Assembly (NCBI GenBank): GCA_033398695.1
Contig: CM065805.1
Coordinates: 74,244,762-74,308,761 of the forward strand
DNA from: Orobanche coerulescens
Taxonomy: Eukaryota > Streptophyta > Magnoliopsida > Lamiales > Orobanchaceae
Length of the DNA stretch: 64,000 bases
Reading direction: 5' to 3'
Shown: piece after piece, positions 12,262 to 24,000 of the stretch
Layout: each line of letters starts with the position of its first letter
Position numbering within the stretch: the first letter of the stretch is position 1
Program-made: the position numbers and the translations under genes
Notes under the pieces: model-generated
What the model was told of the DNA's origin: nothing
Seen by the model: only the letters and a program-made list of their open reading frames with translations
Databases searched by the model: none

Positions 12262-13404
12262 GCTGGTGGCAATGGTGGCTCATCTATCCCATTTATCCTC
12301 ATTTCCCATTAATAACATTCTTTCAACTCATCCAACCCTCATTCTACCCCACTCTACTCCCACTCACCATTTTTTAGTGGCAACCATGCCTCACCAACCC
12401 TCACCACTTTTAATTTTTTTTTTTTACTTTTTTATATTTAAAATTATATCAAACAATTTAATAAAAACACATAATATTTTATTATTACAAAATACTTAAA
12501 ATGAAATTACAAAATACTTAAAAAAATTTACATAATACTAAAAAAAAAAGTAATAATACTTAAAAAAAAAATTAGATCCTAAAAAAGGTATAATTAAAAA
12601 AACATACTAAAAAACATTTTTAAAAATCGCAACGCCATCCGTATTTCTTCGCAAGCTCACGTTTTTCGGCAAGAGTGACCTCTAGTATAATTATTTGTTT
12701 TTATTATAACAAATAAAAATTTTTTATTTACAATATTCTAACAAATAAAAGTATACCGATTGGGAGTTGCGTTTCGGGAATAGCAAAGTCATCATCTTCA
12801 TCATCCGCGCCATATAGCGGTAGTTGTCGTTCGACACTTGTTTCATGCCGCGGTGGAGCGTTACGGTAATCGAACGGGTTGAATTCGGGACCGTAATGAG
12901 AAGGATTCATAGTTGGTTGATAATATTGTGGTTGTTGATAGTATGGCGGAGAAGACATTGCCGGTGTATAATATTGTGGTTGTTGAGTCGTTGCCGGAAC
13001 GTACGGAGCCGGTTGTGATTGAACACGGGGACGAATTCGTCCACCGCCGCGTGCACGTCTCCTCGATGATGAAGAACCGTCATTGGATTTACGAGGATCC
13101 ATAATAAAACTATAAAATTTGTAAAAGAAAAGTGTTAAGAAGAAAGAGATATATATGTTTTGTTGTGAGATATGTAAAAATAAAAGATATATATATATAG
13201 GAAATGAAAAAGAAAAAAAAATTAAAGTTCAAACGGTCCATTTTTTATCCGTTGGAAGTGCCAACGGTCACTTGCTCTTCTACCTTCACTCGTCTACCTT
13301 ACCCGGCCTCCCTCTAGCCGCATGGTACCCGGAGGGGTGGCGGCGGTGTTCACCGCCCGGGTAGGGTGAACCCGCCCCCCAACCCCGCACCGTTGCCACC
13401 ACCC
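12262..13404. mobile_element. Harbinger-like non-autonomous element 2
   Basis: A 1.14-kb element with inverted ends containing TGGTGGCAA(T/C)GGTG, flanked by TGA (or TGAG) on both sides. Its subterminal regions resemble MITE 1: a C/A-rich left arm and a right arm with GGCGGCGGTGTTCACCGC and CCGGGTAGGGT. It carries a fragment of a coding exon (12728-13102) but no transposase, so it depends on another copy. TGA flanks are not the canonical TWA of PIF/Harbinger, so the superfamily call rests partly on similarity to MITE 1 and on the ORF fragment. Confidence 0.65.
12728..13102 (-). pseudogene. N-terminal fragment, Harbinger ORF1-like
   Basis: A 124-residue open frame beginning MDPRKSNDGSSSSRRRARG, then a Pro/Gln/Tyr-rich stretch and an acidic segment leading to FAIPETQ. 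A basic Ser/Arg N-terminus, a PQY-rich region and a PETQ motif just before a Myb/SANT domain match what I know of the ORF1 partner protein of PIF/Harbinger elements. Here the Myb/SANT domain is missing and the frame runs into unrelated residues. It is a truncated passenger inside element 2, not a host gene. Confidence is moderate because no diagnostic domain remains. Confidence 0.5.
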
Positions 13405-13707
13405 TGAGCAATTGGATAGCGCCTCGCATGTGCTATGGGTAGCCGCCCCCTTTGTCGTGAGATTACAATTTGAAAGCTGGGGAATATCCCCATGTGGATG
13501 TGTTCTATCTGCCATTCAAATGCAGAAGATAATAATTAATGTGGACCGCCGCACTAGGCGGCGGAAAACCCAAATAAGAAAAACGTTATGAGATGAATGT
13601 GCTGATAACGTACAGAAAATTCAAAATATGGTGAAGAACACGGATGAAGATTGTGGAGAGAAGGGAGAGAAAAAATCATAGAGAGAGAAAAAAAAAAATC
13701 AAGACTG

Positions 13708-14430
13708 TCCTATTAACAAGACTTAATAAATAAGTAAAGGCATAATCGGAGATACTATATCCAATATTTGCTGTAATGAAGAAGTAAAAAGCTTAATCAG
13801 ATCTGTTATAGCCAATTCTCAGTAAAAAAAGCTCCAATCTAATCAATAAACCCGAATTTTCATAGAGTTTCGACTTGAATACATGTAACGTGGTCTTATA
13901 TCCTATTAAAAGGACTTAACAAATAAGTAAAAGCTTAATGGGAGCTCTTATATCTAATTCTCAATGAAAAATGCTCGAATCTGATCAATAAATCTGAGTT
14001 TTCATAGAGTTCCAACTCGAATACATCTAAAATAGTCGTATGTTCTATTAACAGGACCTAGTCAAGAAATAAAGACTTCATTGGAGATATTATAGCCAAT
14101 CCTTGCTACAACAAGACTTAATCAATAAGGAGAAGATTAACCAAAGATATTATATCCAACTCTGAGTACAAAAGGCTTGAATCTAATCAATAAACCCCAG
14201 TTTTTGTTGAGTTCCGACTCAAAACAACATGTGACGTGGTCTTATCTCCTATTAACAAGACTTAATTAAGAAGTAAATGGGTTGTCGAAGATTATTTAGC
14301 CAATTCTCAATGCAAAATGCTCGAATCTAATCAATAAACCCGAGTTTTCGTAGAGTTCCAACTCGAATACATGTAACATGGTCTTATCTCATATTAACAG
14401 GGTTTATTCAAGAAGTAAAGGCTTCATTGG
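13708..14430. repeat. Satellite array, segment 2
   Basis: Continues segment 1 after LINE-1, starting with the second target copy TCCTATTAACAAGACTT. Spacing between the promoter-like blocks CTTAT(C/A)T(C)CTATT is about 141, 204 and 142 bp, again showing short and long monomers. It ends at ATTGG (14426-14430), the left target copy of element C. Confidence 0.9.
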
Positions 14431-15390
14431 TGATACGAATTACGTATATAAGTGTACGTAAAACGTATAAAATACAACGGAAGATTATCACGGTTTTTAC
14501 AAGTATCAAAGTAACAACGAAAATAAAAGGTGTTGGCCGAATTTATATGGTCTCGGCCGTGAGGTAGGGTAGTATATGGGATTGAATGTGTTTTATAGAA
14601 TTAGACCTATAACTCGATAAAGATAATCTCTCCTCAAGACCTATTGAGAATTGATCAAGTTATAATTCGAGACGCGTCGAAATAATAACCAAGGTTTTGT
14701 TGAACTCGTTCAACATGTATTTCAAGAGAAATACAATGTTTATAACTTTCAAGATGATTACAAAATGTTGAGGATGAGGCTATTATATAGCCATTTACAA
14801 CTCCTAACAAAGCCAAACAAGATCACACAAAATCAAGCTAAAAGACAAACCATTATTAAACTAAAACATCAAGACTTTTGACAAAGATTAAAAACAACAC
14901 ATGCTTGGCTTCTTCCATGTTGATTTCGGCCGTGGGGTAGCATGAAGGAAGGAGATCACCATCTATCTCATGTGATAAGACTTTGACAAAGACTTGAACA
15001 AGAAAGCAACATCTTGTAGTCTTCCCCTACATGTGGTTCGGCCGAATTGTTATTCAAGGGGTGGAGGGAAATCAAATCTCATGTGTTGATATGGTGGATT
15101 TTGAAAATGGACACAAAGTTGAAAGTAGTGGGGACAAAAGATCCTTCAAGGATGCATGTCACAATCGGCCGAAATCTTCCCCAAATGGCCGATTTTGTAT
15201 GCATGAACATGCATACGTGTGCATATTTTGATACGTCTAAGTTATCCAGGTTCCGATTATTAAGATCGTTCCCATTTCTGCGGATGTTTTCTCACCGAAG
15301 TATGTAGGTGCATGTGCATGCAACTTGGTATCGTCACTTATGTCAATTCTTACTTCGCTTACTTCGTTTGGAGATGCCGTAATCGCATCA
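14431..15390 (-). repeat. Element C 3' LTR
   Basis: 960-bp LTR from TGATACGAATTACG to AATCGCATCA in plus-strand reading. The likely promoter is CTATATAATA (minus strand, 14781-14790), with the matching site in the other LTR at 19981-19990. The first 32 bp of this LTR on the minus strand encode the last residues of the integrase frame. Confidence 0.93.
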
Positions 15391-18030
15391 TCACTCCCCC
15401 TTTGAAAGGAATTGACCTCAATTCAGTGATTCCCTCGTCGTCAAGGTAAGAAGATAGATCGCCCACGTTAAAAGAGGCGTGTACCCCATAGTCGCCCGGG
15501 AGTTCTACTTTATATGCATTGTCATTCACTTTTCCCACGATTTTGTAAGGTCCCTCGGCCCTCGGCATAAGTTTGTTCTTGCGTTTGCTCGGAAATCTCT
15601 CTTTTCTTAAGTGTACCCAAACCAAGTCGCCTACTTCGAATAGTCTCTGTTTTCTGTGATTGTTGGATTTCCGTTTGTATTCATCATTCACCTCTTTGAT
15701 TCGATCATGTATTTGTCCGTGCAATTTGATCACCGACTTAAGTTTCGACTCCGCATCTTTGTGTACCAACTCGTCTTTCGGCAAGGGTATATAAGGATTT
15801 AATCCGTAAACGATTTCGAAAGGAGAATGTGCCGTAGCATGTGTAGGGGATCGGTTATAGGCAAATTCAGCATGAGCAAGTTTCACGTCCCAATCCTTTT
15901 GCGTTTTATTTACAAGTCCTCGCAACAACGTTCCTAATGTTCGATTTGTGACCTCGGTCTGACCATCGGTTTGCGGATGGTGCGAAGTGCTAAATAAGAG
16001 CTTCGTTCCCACTTTCCTCCATAAAGTATTCCAAAAATAGCTAAGGAGTTTCGAATCCCGATCTGACACAATAGTCTTCGGAACTCCATGTAAACGAACC
16101 ACCTCTCGGAAATATAAGTCGGCCACGTTGCTTGCGTCGTCGGTTTTGTGGCCACGAAATGAGCCATCTTTGAGAACCGATCAATAACCACCATAATAGC
16201 ATCTTTACCTCGTTGAGTACGAGGTAAAACGACGATAAAATCCATGGATACATCTTCCCACAGTTTTTCTGGAACCGGTAGAGGCATATATGATCCCGGT
16301 TTGAACGAACTCTTCGAGATGTGACATGTTACACATTTACTTAAAACATTGTAAATGTCTTTTAGCATTTTAGGCCAAAAGAAATGTTCTTTTAGTACTT
16401 CTAATGTTTTAGCCGTGCCAAAATGTCCTGCTAAACCTCCTCCGTGAGCTTCCCGGACCAATAATTCCCGAACCGCCTGTTTTGGAACACAAAGTCTATT
16501 TCCTTTGAATAGGAAATCATCTTGTAACATGAACTCCCCGAACGGACCAGATTTGCAACGAGTAAAAATTTCTCCAAAATCCTCATCATTTTCATAACAT
16601 TCTTTCAACATTTCGAAACCAAGTAACCGAACCTCCAGAGTAGAAAGTAAGGCATACCTCCTAGATAACGCATCCGCAACGACATTGCTTTTACCGTCTT
16701 TGTACTTGGATGAAAAGTGAAATGATTGTAGGAATTCCACCCACTTGGCATGCCTCAGACTCAGTTTATGTTGCCCGTTAATGTACTTCAATGATTCGTG
16801 ATCCGAGTGTAGAATAAAATGCTTCGTCCGTAAGTAATGACTCCAATGATCAAGGGCCCATACGATAGCATAGAATTCTTTATCGTAAGTACAATAATTC
16901 AACCGAGCTCCGTTCAACTTCTCCGAAAAGTAAGCGATAGGTCGTTTACCTTGAATAAGAACCGCTCCAATTCCAACTCCGCTAGCGTCACATTCCACCT
17001 CAAATGGTTGTGAAAATTCGGGTAACGTTAAAATCGCTGTTTCACATAACTTTTCTTTTAATTTTTCAAAAGCTTTTTGGGCAGCCTCCTTCCATGCAAA
17101 TGAACCTTTTTTAAGACACTCAGTGATCGGATTAGAGATGGTACTAAAGTCCCATATGAATCGTCGGTAAAAAGAAGCGAGGCCATGAAATGATCGTACC
17201 TCCGTGATAGTTTTTGGTGTCGGCCAAGACTTGATTGCCGCGATTTTCTCTTGATCCACCGAAACTCCTTATTTAGAAACGACATAGCCGAGAAAGACAA
17301 GACTCTCGACTAGAAAAGTACACTTTTCCCGCTTTCCATAAAGTTTCTGTTTCCTTAGAGTTTCAAACACGTGCCGCAAGTGTTCAAGATGCTCCTCTAA
17401 GGATCGACTGTAGATTAAAATGTCGTCTAAGTACACGACAACAAACTTCCCTAAGAAAGGTTTAAGAACCTCGTTCATCAATCTCATGAAAGTGCTCGGG
17501 GCATTAGTGAGGCCGAATGGCATCACGACCCACTTGTAAAGTACATTCTTCGTTTTAAATGCCGTCTTCCATTCGTCTCCCTCTCGCATGCGAATTTGGT
17601 GGTATCCACTCCGTAAATCAACTTTTGAGAATATAACTGAGCCATGCAACTCGCCTAACATGTCGTATAGTCTCGGGATGGGGAACCGATACTTGACGGT
17701 GATGTTATTCACGGCTCTACTGTCAATGCACATCCGCCATGATCCGTCTTTTTTTGGTACAAGTAGGACTGGAACCGCACACGGACTTAAACTCTCTCGG
17801 ACATATCCGTGACTCATGAGTTCTTCAATTTGACGTTGTAGTTCTTTGGTTTCTTCGGGATTACAACGATACGCCGCCTTGTTCGGTAATGGAGCTCCTG
17901 GTATAAGATCAATTTGGTGTTCGATTCCGCGGATAGGTGGCAATCCCACCGGCAAGTCTTCGGGAAAAGACATCTGCGAACTCGTGCAACAGTGTATCCA
18001 TCTCTTCTTCGTGGTGTGATTTTGTAGCAA
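15359..18030 (-). pseudogene. Element C pol (RT-RNase H-integrase), broken
   Basis: Pol region in three frames. 17269-18030: RT with [32 protein letters not shown] and the catalytic YLDD. 15934-17259: end of RT, RNase H ([35 protein letters not shown]), integrase zinc domain (H..H..C..C in [13 protein letters not shown]...CVTCHISKS) and the core start ([13 protein letters not shown]). 15359-16126: the core end ([29 protein letters not shown]) and the C-terminal module (VHLRKERFPSKRK, KVNDNAYKVELPGDYG). Breaks fall near 17270 and 16130. The final residues lie in the 3' LTR. The copy is not functional as it stands. Confidence 0.92.
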
Positions 18031-19579
18031 GGTTTCGGGTCTCTTTGATCATTATTAAATAAACACGTTCGCCATCGTCAATGGCGTGTCCGACTTCCTT
18101 TTCATTTGCAAACATCATGAGCTTCGGTCCTTCGACTTTTTTTGAACTCATTGTTCGGATATCTTGATGTGACATAGGTTTAAGAACAATTTTTTTACCT
18201 TTGTCTCGTAACTCATACTCGTTGCTCCTCCCTCGATGTAGTACGTCCCGATCAAATAGCCAAGGTCTTCCCAACAACACGTGACATGCATCCATCGGTA
18301 GTACATCGCATATAATATCATCACCATACGAACCCATGGTGAGTCCGACCTTCACTTGTCTTGATACTCTCACTTTATTTCCATCATCGAGCCAATGGAG
18401 TGCATATGGCTTTGGATGAGCCGTAGTGGTTAGCCCGAGTTTTGATACCATCTCGCTTGATGCCACATTCGTACAACTTCCACCGTCAATCATCAAGCTA
18501 CACCATTTCTCTCCGACACGACACTTCGTGTGAAAGATTTGATCTCGTTGTTCTATGTCACTCGGGGCCGCCTTCGTTTGTAACATGCGAAGGACGAGGT
18601 TCGTGTCATAATTCGGGGCATCGTATGCCTCGCAATCTTCTTCTTCTTCGTCACCTTCCAAGTTAAAGATGTCTCCAATTCTTTCTTCTTCGGCTAGTAA
18701 TTCTTCTCGGACGGCTATTGCTTCTCGTAACGTTACTATTCTTCGATTTGGACAAGCACTTTGATATTGTCCAAATCCTTGACATTTGAAACACCGAACT
18801 TTAGATAAGCTTGTTTCCTTTGGCGTGAGAGGAGTTTTTGGAATGGTAGTAACGGGTGGACTCGCCGTGACAGTTTTTGGAAACGAGCTAGAACTCGTGC
18901 CAAAGTTGGTATTTCCGAATTTAGGTGGGAATTCGGGTTTTGAAAATTTTGTCTTGTTTTGAGTTTCCAACTTTATGCAAAGTCCGCACAAAGTATCAAA
19001 GTCGGAATAGGGGTAGAGTTCCACGGAATTAGCAATGTTTCTATTCAAGCCTCGTAAGAAACGGGACATCCGTAATTCTTCGATCTCTTCAAGTTCTCCC
19101 ATCAAGGTCAAGTTTTAAAACTCTTCAATGTATTCTCCTACACTTAGCTTTCCTTGTGTGAGGTCAGAAATTTTTCGATACAAACTTAACTTGTGTGTAG
19201 CCGATACATATCTCTTACGTAGTTTCTTTTTTAGAGAATCCCACGAACGTATCTTTTCCTTACCGGCCCGAATTCGTTGTGTCTTCATTCGTTCAAACCA
19301 AAGGAAAGCTCCCTTTCCAAGTTTGAGAATCGCGTACTTGCATCGTTTCCCGTCATCGAGGTCCTTGAACTCAAACATTCGTTCAATTTTCCTTTCCCAC
19401 TCCAAATAAGTCTCGGGATCGGTGCCACCTACGATCTCCGAAAGTTCGCTTGTCTTGAATTAATCCGCATGTTGTGGTGCATGCATGGCGTCGTATCCTC
19501 GTCGTGCCTGGATTCGGGGCTCCGGCAAGCCTCGAAGAACGTCACGCAATTTGGCTATTTCGTCATCGGTGAATGCCAT
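17909..19579 (-). pseudogene. Element C gag-protease, broken
   Basis: Gag probably starts at MAFTDDEIAKL (ATG at 19577-19579), just inside the primer-binding site. A TAA near 19460 and a break between 19115 and 19111 interrupt it. Open pieces are 19115-19405 (capsid region, EWERKIERMFEFKDLDDG, LGKGAFLWFERMKTQR) and 17909-19111. The latter has the zinc knuckle [15 protein letters not shown], in which the expected His is Gln (related element E has His), and a protease-like region with [16 protein letters not shown]. The frame shifts into RT near 17950. Loss of the knuckle His suggests decay after insertion. Confidence 0.9.
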
Positions 19580-19630
19580 CTTCTTGAGTAACGTTGAGAA
19601 TGGTGAAACGAATGTCTCCGATACCACTTA

Positions 19631-20590
19631 TGATACGAATTACGTATATAAGTGTACGTAAAACATATAAAATACAACGGAAGATTATCACGATTTTTAC
19701 AAGTATCAAAGTAACAACGAAAATAAAAGGTGGTGGCCGAATTTATATGGTTTCGGCCGTGAGGTAGGGTAGTGTATGGGATTGAATGTGTTTTATCGAA
19801 TTAGACCTATAACTCGATAAAGATAATCTCTCCTCAAGACCTATTGAGAATTGATCAAGTTATAATTCGAGACGCGTCGAAATAATAACCAAGGTTTTGT
19901 TGAACTCGTTCAACGTATATTTCAAGAGAAATACAATGTTTATAACTTTCAAGATGATTACAAAATGTTGAGGATGAGGCTATTATATAGCCATTTACAA
20001 CTCCTAACAAAGCCAAACAAGATCACATAAAATCAAGCTAAAAGACAAGCAATTATTAAACTAAAACATCAAGACTTTTGACAAAGATTAAAAACAACAC
20101 ATGCTTGGCTTCTTCCATGTTGATTTCGGTCGTGGGGTAGCATGAAGGAAGGAGATCACCATCTATCTCATGTGATAAGGCTTTGATAAGGACTTGAACA
20201 AGAAAGCAACATCTTCTAGTCTTCCTCCACATGTGGTTCGGCCAAATTGTTATTCAAGGGGTCGAGGGAAATCAAATCTCATGTGTTGATATGGTGGATT
20301 TCGAAAATGGACACAAAGTTGAAAGTAGTGGGGACAAAAGATCCTTCAAGGATGCATGTCACAATCGGCCGAAATCTTCCCCAAATGGCCGATTTTGTAT
20401 GCATGAACATGCATACGTGTGCATGTTTTAATACGTCTAAGTTATCCCGGTTCCGATTATTAAGATTGTTCCCATTTCCGCGGATGTTTTCTCACCGAAG
20501 TACGTAGGTGCATGTGCATGCAACTTGGTATCGTCACCTACGTCAATTCTTACTTCGCTTACTTCGTTTGGAGATGCCGTAATCGCATCA
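19631..20590 (-). repeat. Element C 5' LTR
   Basis: 960-bp partner of 14431-15390, nearly identical by eye. The internal side is followed on the minus strand by TAAGTGGTATCGGAG, the initiator-Met tRNA primer-binding site. The outer side is followed by the target copy ATTGG. Confidence 0.93.
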
Positions 20591-21028
20591 ATTGGAGCTA
20601 TTATAGCCCATCCTCGCTATAACAAGACTTAATAAAGAAGGAGAAGCTTAACCTGAGATGTTATATCCAACTCTGAGTACAAAATGCTCAAATCTAATCC
20701 ATAAGCTTGAGTTTTCATAGAGTTCCAACTCGAATACATGTAATGTGGTCTTATCTACTATTAACAAGACTTAATCAAGAAGTAAAAGTATAATTGGAGA
20801 TGTTATGACCAATTCTGAATAATAAGCCTGAGTTTTTATAGAGTTCCGACTCTAATACATGTAATGTGGTCCTAAAATGCTCGAATCTAATCAATAAACC
20901 CGAGTTTTCATAGAGCTCCAACTCGAATACATATAATGTGGTCTTATCTCCTATTAACAAGATTTAATCAAGAAGTAAAGGCTTAATTGGAGCTATTATA
21001 GCCAATCCTTGCTACAACAACACTTAAT
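20591..21028. repeat. Satellite array, segment 3
   Basis: Resumes the array exactly where element C interrupted it (ATTGG then AGCTATTATAGCC), with blocks GAGTTTTCATAGAGTTCCAACTC and CTTATCTCCTATTAACAAGA. It includes one shortened unit near 20820-20880. It ends at the 5' side of LINE-2, near ACAACACTTAAT. Confidence 0.88.
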
Positions 21029-24000
21029 AAGAGAAGCTTACTTTGGCAGTACTTGACTGATTTCTCTGTTTTGCATGCTAGCGAGCCTTGGATGGTTATG
21101 GGTGACTTTAATGTTGTTTTGTATTGTAGCGAGATCTTAGGCAGAGAGATTATTCATCATGATGATGAGATTCCTTTATTGGAGTTTATAGAGTTTTGTC
21201 AGCATGCTGATCTCGAGACGATTCCGATGTTAGGCTCCTGGTTTTCTTGGCATAATAAGATCCCTTCTCCTAGATCCTTGTGGAAATGGTTAGATAGAGC
21301 CTTGGGTAATCCGTAGTGGTTTATTACTCATTTTGACTGCTCCTATACTTGCGATTTGCCTCGTACCTCTGATCACAGCCCGCTGATCTTTGGTATTGGT
21401 AGTATGCCTCGTCGTAGGGGTAAGATGTTCAGGTTTGAAAACTTTCTGGCAGATTCTGAGGACTTTCTTCCTGCTGTCTACGATATTTGGCGTCATCTTA
21501 TTGTGGGAGCCCCTTTCTATGCGATTTGCTGAAAGTAAGATGCCCTTAAGCCAGTTTTTCGAGCTATGAGAAAGAGGAAAGGGGACTTGGCTATGAATGT
21601 GACTTCGGCGTCAGCTTTCCTATCTCTCGCCCAGTCTATCCTTAGAGAGTTTCCTTTGTCTGACTCAGCTTTACAGTTGGAAGGGTGCTGCAGATGGGTT
21701 TTCTCTTCCACTGTTTTCCAGGAGCAGTCTTCGCTCAGGCAACGGGCCAAGCTAGCTTGGCTCAAGGATGGGGACCAGTGTTCTACTTTCTTCTTCTAGA
21801 GGGTCGCCTCTAGGAGGGCTCGTTCGCGTATTTTTAGACTTGTTTCTGAGGATGGCTCTGAGTTGACATATTATGGGCTCATTAGGGAGGAGGTTCTTGG
21901 GTTCTATGAGAGGTTGCTGGGTTCGTCGGGTCGGGTTCAGTCTGTCTCGTTCAATCAGGTTATACCCTTTGTCACTTCTTCTCTTCCGCCTGATGCTGCT
22001 TTACACATGATCAGACCGGTTACTGATGAGGAGGTACGAGCTATTTTCTTTGGGTTTGATATGAATATGGCCCCAGGCCCCGATGGATTTAATGCTGCTT
22101 TTTGTCGGCGGGCGTGGCCGATTGTTGGGGGTGAGATAATTTTTGCTATTAAACACTTCTTTTCCACGGGTCAGTTCGTTAGGCAGATCAATTCTACTCT
22201 CATATCTCTTGTTCCTAAAGTTGTTATGCCCAGGAGCATGTCAGACTTTAGACCGATTTCTTGTTGTAACCTTTTATATAAAGCTATTTCTAAGATTATG
22301 GTTCATCGTATGCGAGATAGATTGGATTCTTTGATTGATCCGGATCATACATCTTTTATTCCTGGGAGAAGGATTAGTGATAATATCCTTCTCGCCCAGG
22401 AGCTTCTTCATGGTTATGGGTAGAGGGGGATGCCTAGTCGGTGTATCTTTAAGGTTGACCTTATGAAAGCCTACGACACTATTGAGTGGGATTTTGTTTT
22501 GATTGCTTTGCAATGTATGGGTTTCCACCAAACGTTCATTGCATGGGTTAGAGAGTGTATCACCACTGCGGCATATTTGATCTCCTTAAATGGGGATGCT
22601 GAGGGTATCTTTAGAGGCCATAGGGGGCTGAGGCAGGGTGACCCTATTTCTCCGTATCTGTTTGTTATTATTATGGGGGTCCTCCATGGTATTATCGCCA
22701 ATGAGATTGCTCAGACTCCGAAGTTCAGATTCCACTGGAAGTGTGAGGCTACCCGCACTTTCATGCTTGCTTTTTCTGATGACCTTCTCCTTTTATGTAA
22801 CCCCGATGAGGTCTCTGTTGGTGTTCTTAAGAAGAGTATTGAGATCTTCGTCTCCCTTTCTAGATTACGAGCCAAGCCGAGTAAGAGTAACATTTTTGTT
22901 TCAGTGAGTGCTCAGGTGCAGGGTGTTCAACTTCAGCAGTTGTTAGGGTTTCAGCTGGGTCAGCTGCCAGTGAGGTATTTGGGTGCCCCTTGATTTCTTC
23001 GAAGCTGACGATAGCTCTGTGCTCCCCTTTGATTGATTCGATTGATGGCCGTCTGAGTACGTGGGCTAGTACTACTATTTCCATGGCTGGTCGGTGCCAT
23101 CTTATTCGCTCTGTCTTATCTTCTTTACATATTTATTGGGCTGGTACTTTTATTCTGCCTAAGGGCGTGCTCTCTTTGATAGAGAAATGTATCAGGCGTT
23201 TCCTTTGGAGAGGTTCTCATGATTCGGGGCATGCCAAGGTGTCTTGGGCTAAGGTTTGTTTGGATGTGGATTGTGGGGGCCTTGGCATTATCCCTTTGAG
23301 GCTCCAGAATCAGGCTCTGATGTCCCGTCATATTTGGGCTCTTCTCACGGGCTCTCATCATTCCATTTGGGTTAATTGGGTTCGGACCTTTAGGTTGCAG
23401 TAGTGTTCTTTCTAGGATCTTCACGTGTCTTCTGCTTCAGCTTGGTATTGGAAGCAACTTATGAAACTGCGTCCCCTAGTTATGGGAGCCTTTCAGTATT
23501 CTATTGGTGATGGCTCGTCTTTCTTCTTGTGGTCGGACCCAGGCATTCCATGGGTGTGATTAGGCATTCTGTTCCTAGAGCTCCTCTGTGGATCGGCATT
23601 GATGTGTGTGCTAGGCTTGATACGGTTATTGGTAAGGGTTATTGGGAGTGGCCGATGGTCGATAGACCTGAGATTCTGCTGATTACTTCTGCTCTGCCGC
23701 CTATTGTTGGGGGTCAGGATCGCATATCCTGGAGGCCGCATAGTTCGGGTATGTATTCATCCTCTTCTGCTATTCGGTTCCTTAGAGGTTATTCACCCCC
23801 TGTTCCATGGGCCCCTCTTTTGCACAGACTGAGGAAGATTCTTAGGCACTCTTTCATCCTTTGTTTGGCTATTCAGGAGCATTTATCGACTATGGATAAA
23901 ACTTGGCTTCAGCAGGTGGATGAGGTTTGTGTCCTTTGTGGTATGACGCTAGAGTCTCATTCTCACCTATCCTTTCAATGCCCTTATTCTGGTCGGTGTC

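Larger units (their letters stand above)
4533..13707 (-). mobile_element. LINE-1: L1-type LINE with RNase H
   Basis: Non-LTR retrotransposon on the minus strand. Its poly(A) tail appears as poly(T) at 4533-4539. A perfect 17-bp target-site duplication, TCCTATTAACAAGACTT, bounds it at 4516-4532 and 13708-13724 within the satellite. In minus order it has a 5' UTR (13707 to about 10860, GA-rich at its start), ORF1, ORF2 and a short 3' UTR. Two non-autonomous Harbinger-like elements sit in the 5' UTR at 10939-11746 and 12262-13404. The remaining 5' UTR stretches (11747-12261 and 13405-13707) hold no gene. Both ORFs have many frame breaks, so the copy is dead. Without the nested elements it is about 7.2 kb, close to full length. 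Confidence 0.93.
14431..20590 (-). mobile_element. CRM-like Ty3/gypsy element C, complete
   Basis: A complete 6,160-bp LTR element on the minus strand, inserted in satellite. The two LTRs (14431-15390 and 19631-20590) are both 960 bp and nearly identical, with TG...CA ends. The target duplication is ATTGG (14426-14430 and 20591-20595). The primer-binding site next to the 5' LTR reads TGGTATCGGAG on the minus strand, matching initiator-Met tRNA. The polypurine tract AAAGGGGGAGTGA abuts the 3' LTR. Internal order is gag, protease, RT, RNase H, integrase. The chromovirus CRM call rests on the integrase reading frame running past the polypurine tract into the 3' LTR and on close similarity to D, E and H. 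Coding is broken by several stops and shifts. Confidence 0.92.

Noticed and set aside
12728..13102. Host gene encoding a PQY-rich protein
   Set aside because: It lies between the inverted ends of a non-autonomous element and lacks a continuing exon or domain. A passenger transposon fragment is the simpler reading.
15031..15307. ORFs MWFGRIVIQGVEGN and a shifted partner, repeated at 20231-20507
   Set aside because: They occur in both LTRs of element C because the LTRs are duplicates. They are antisense to the element and have no known domain.
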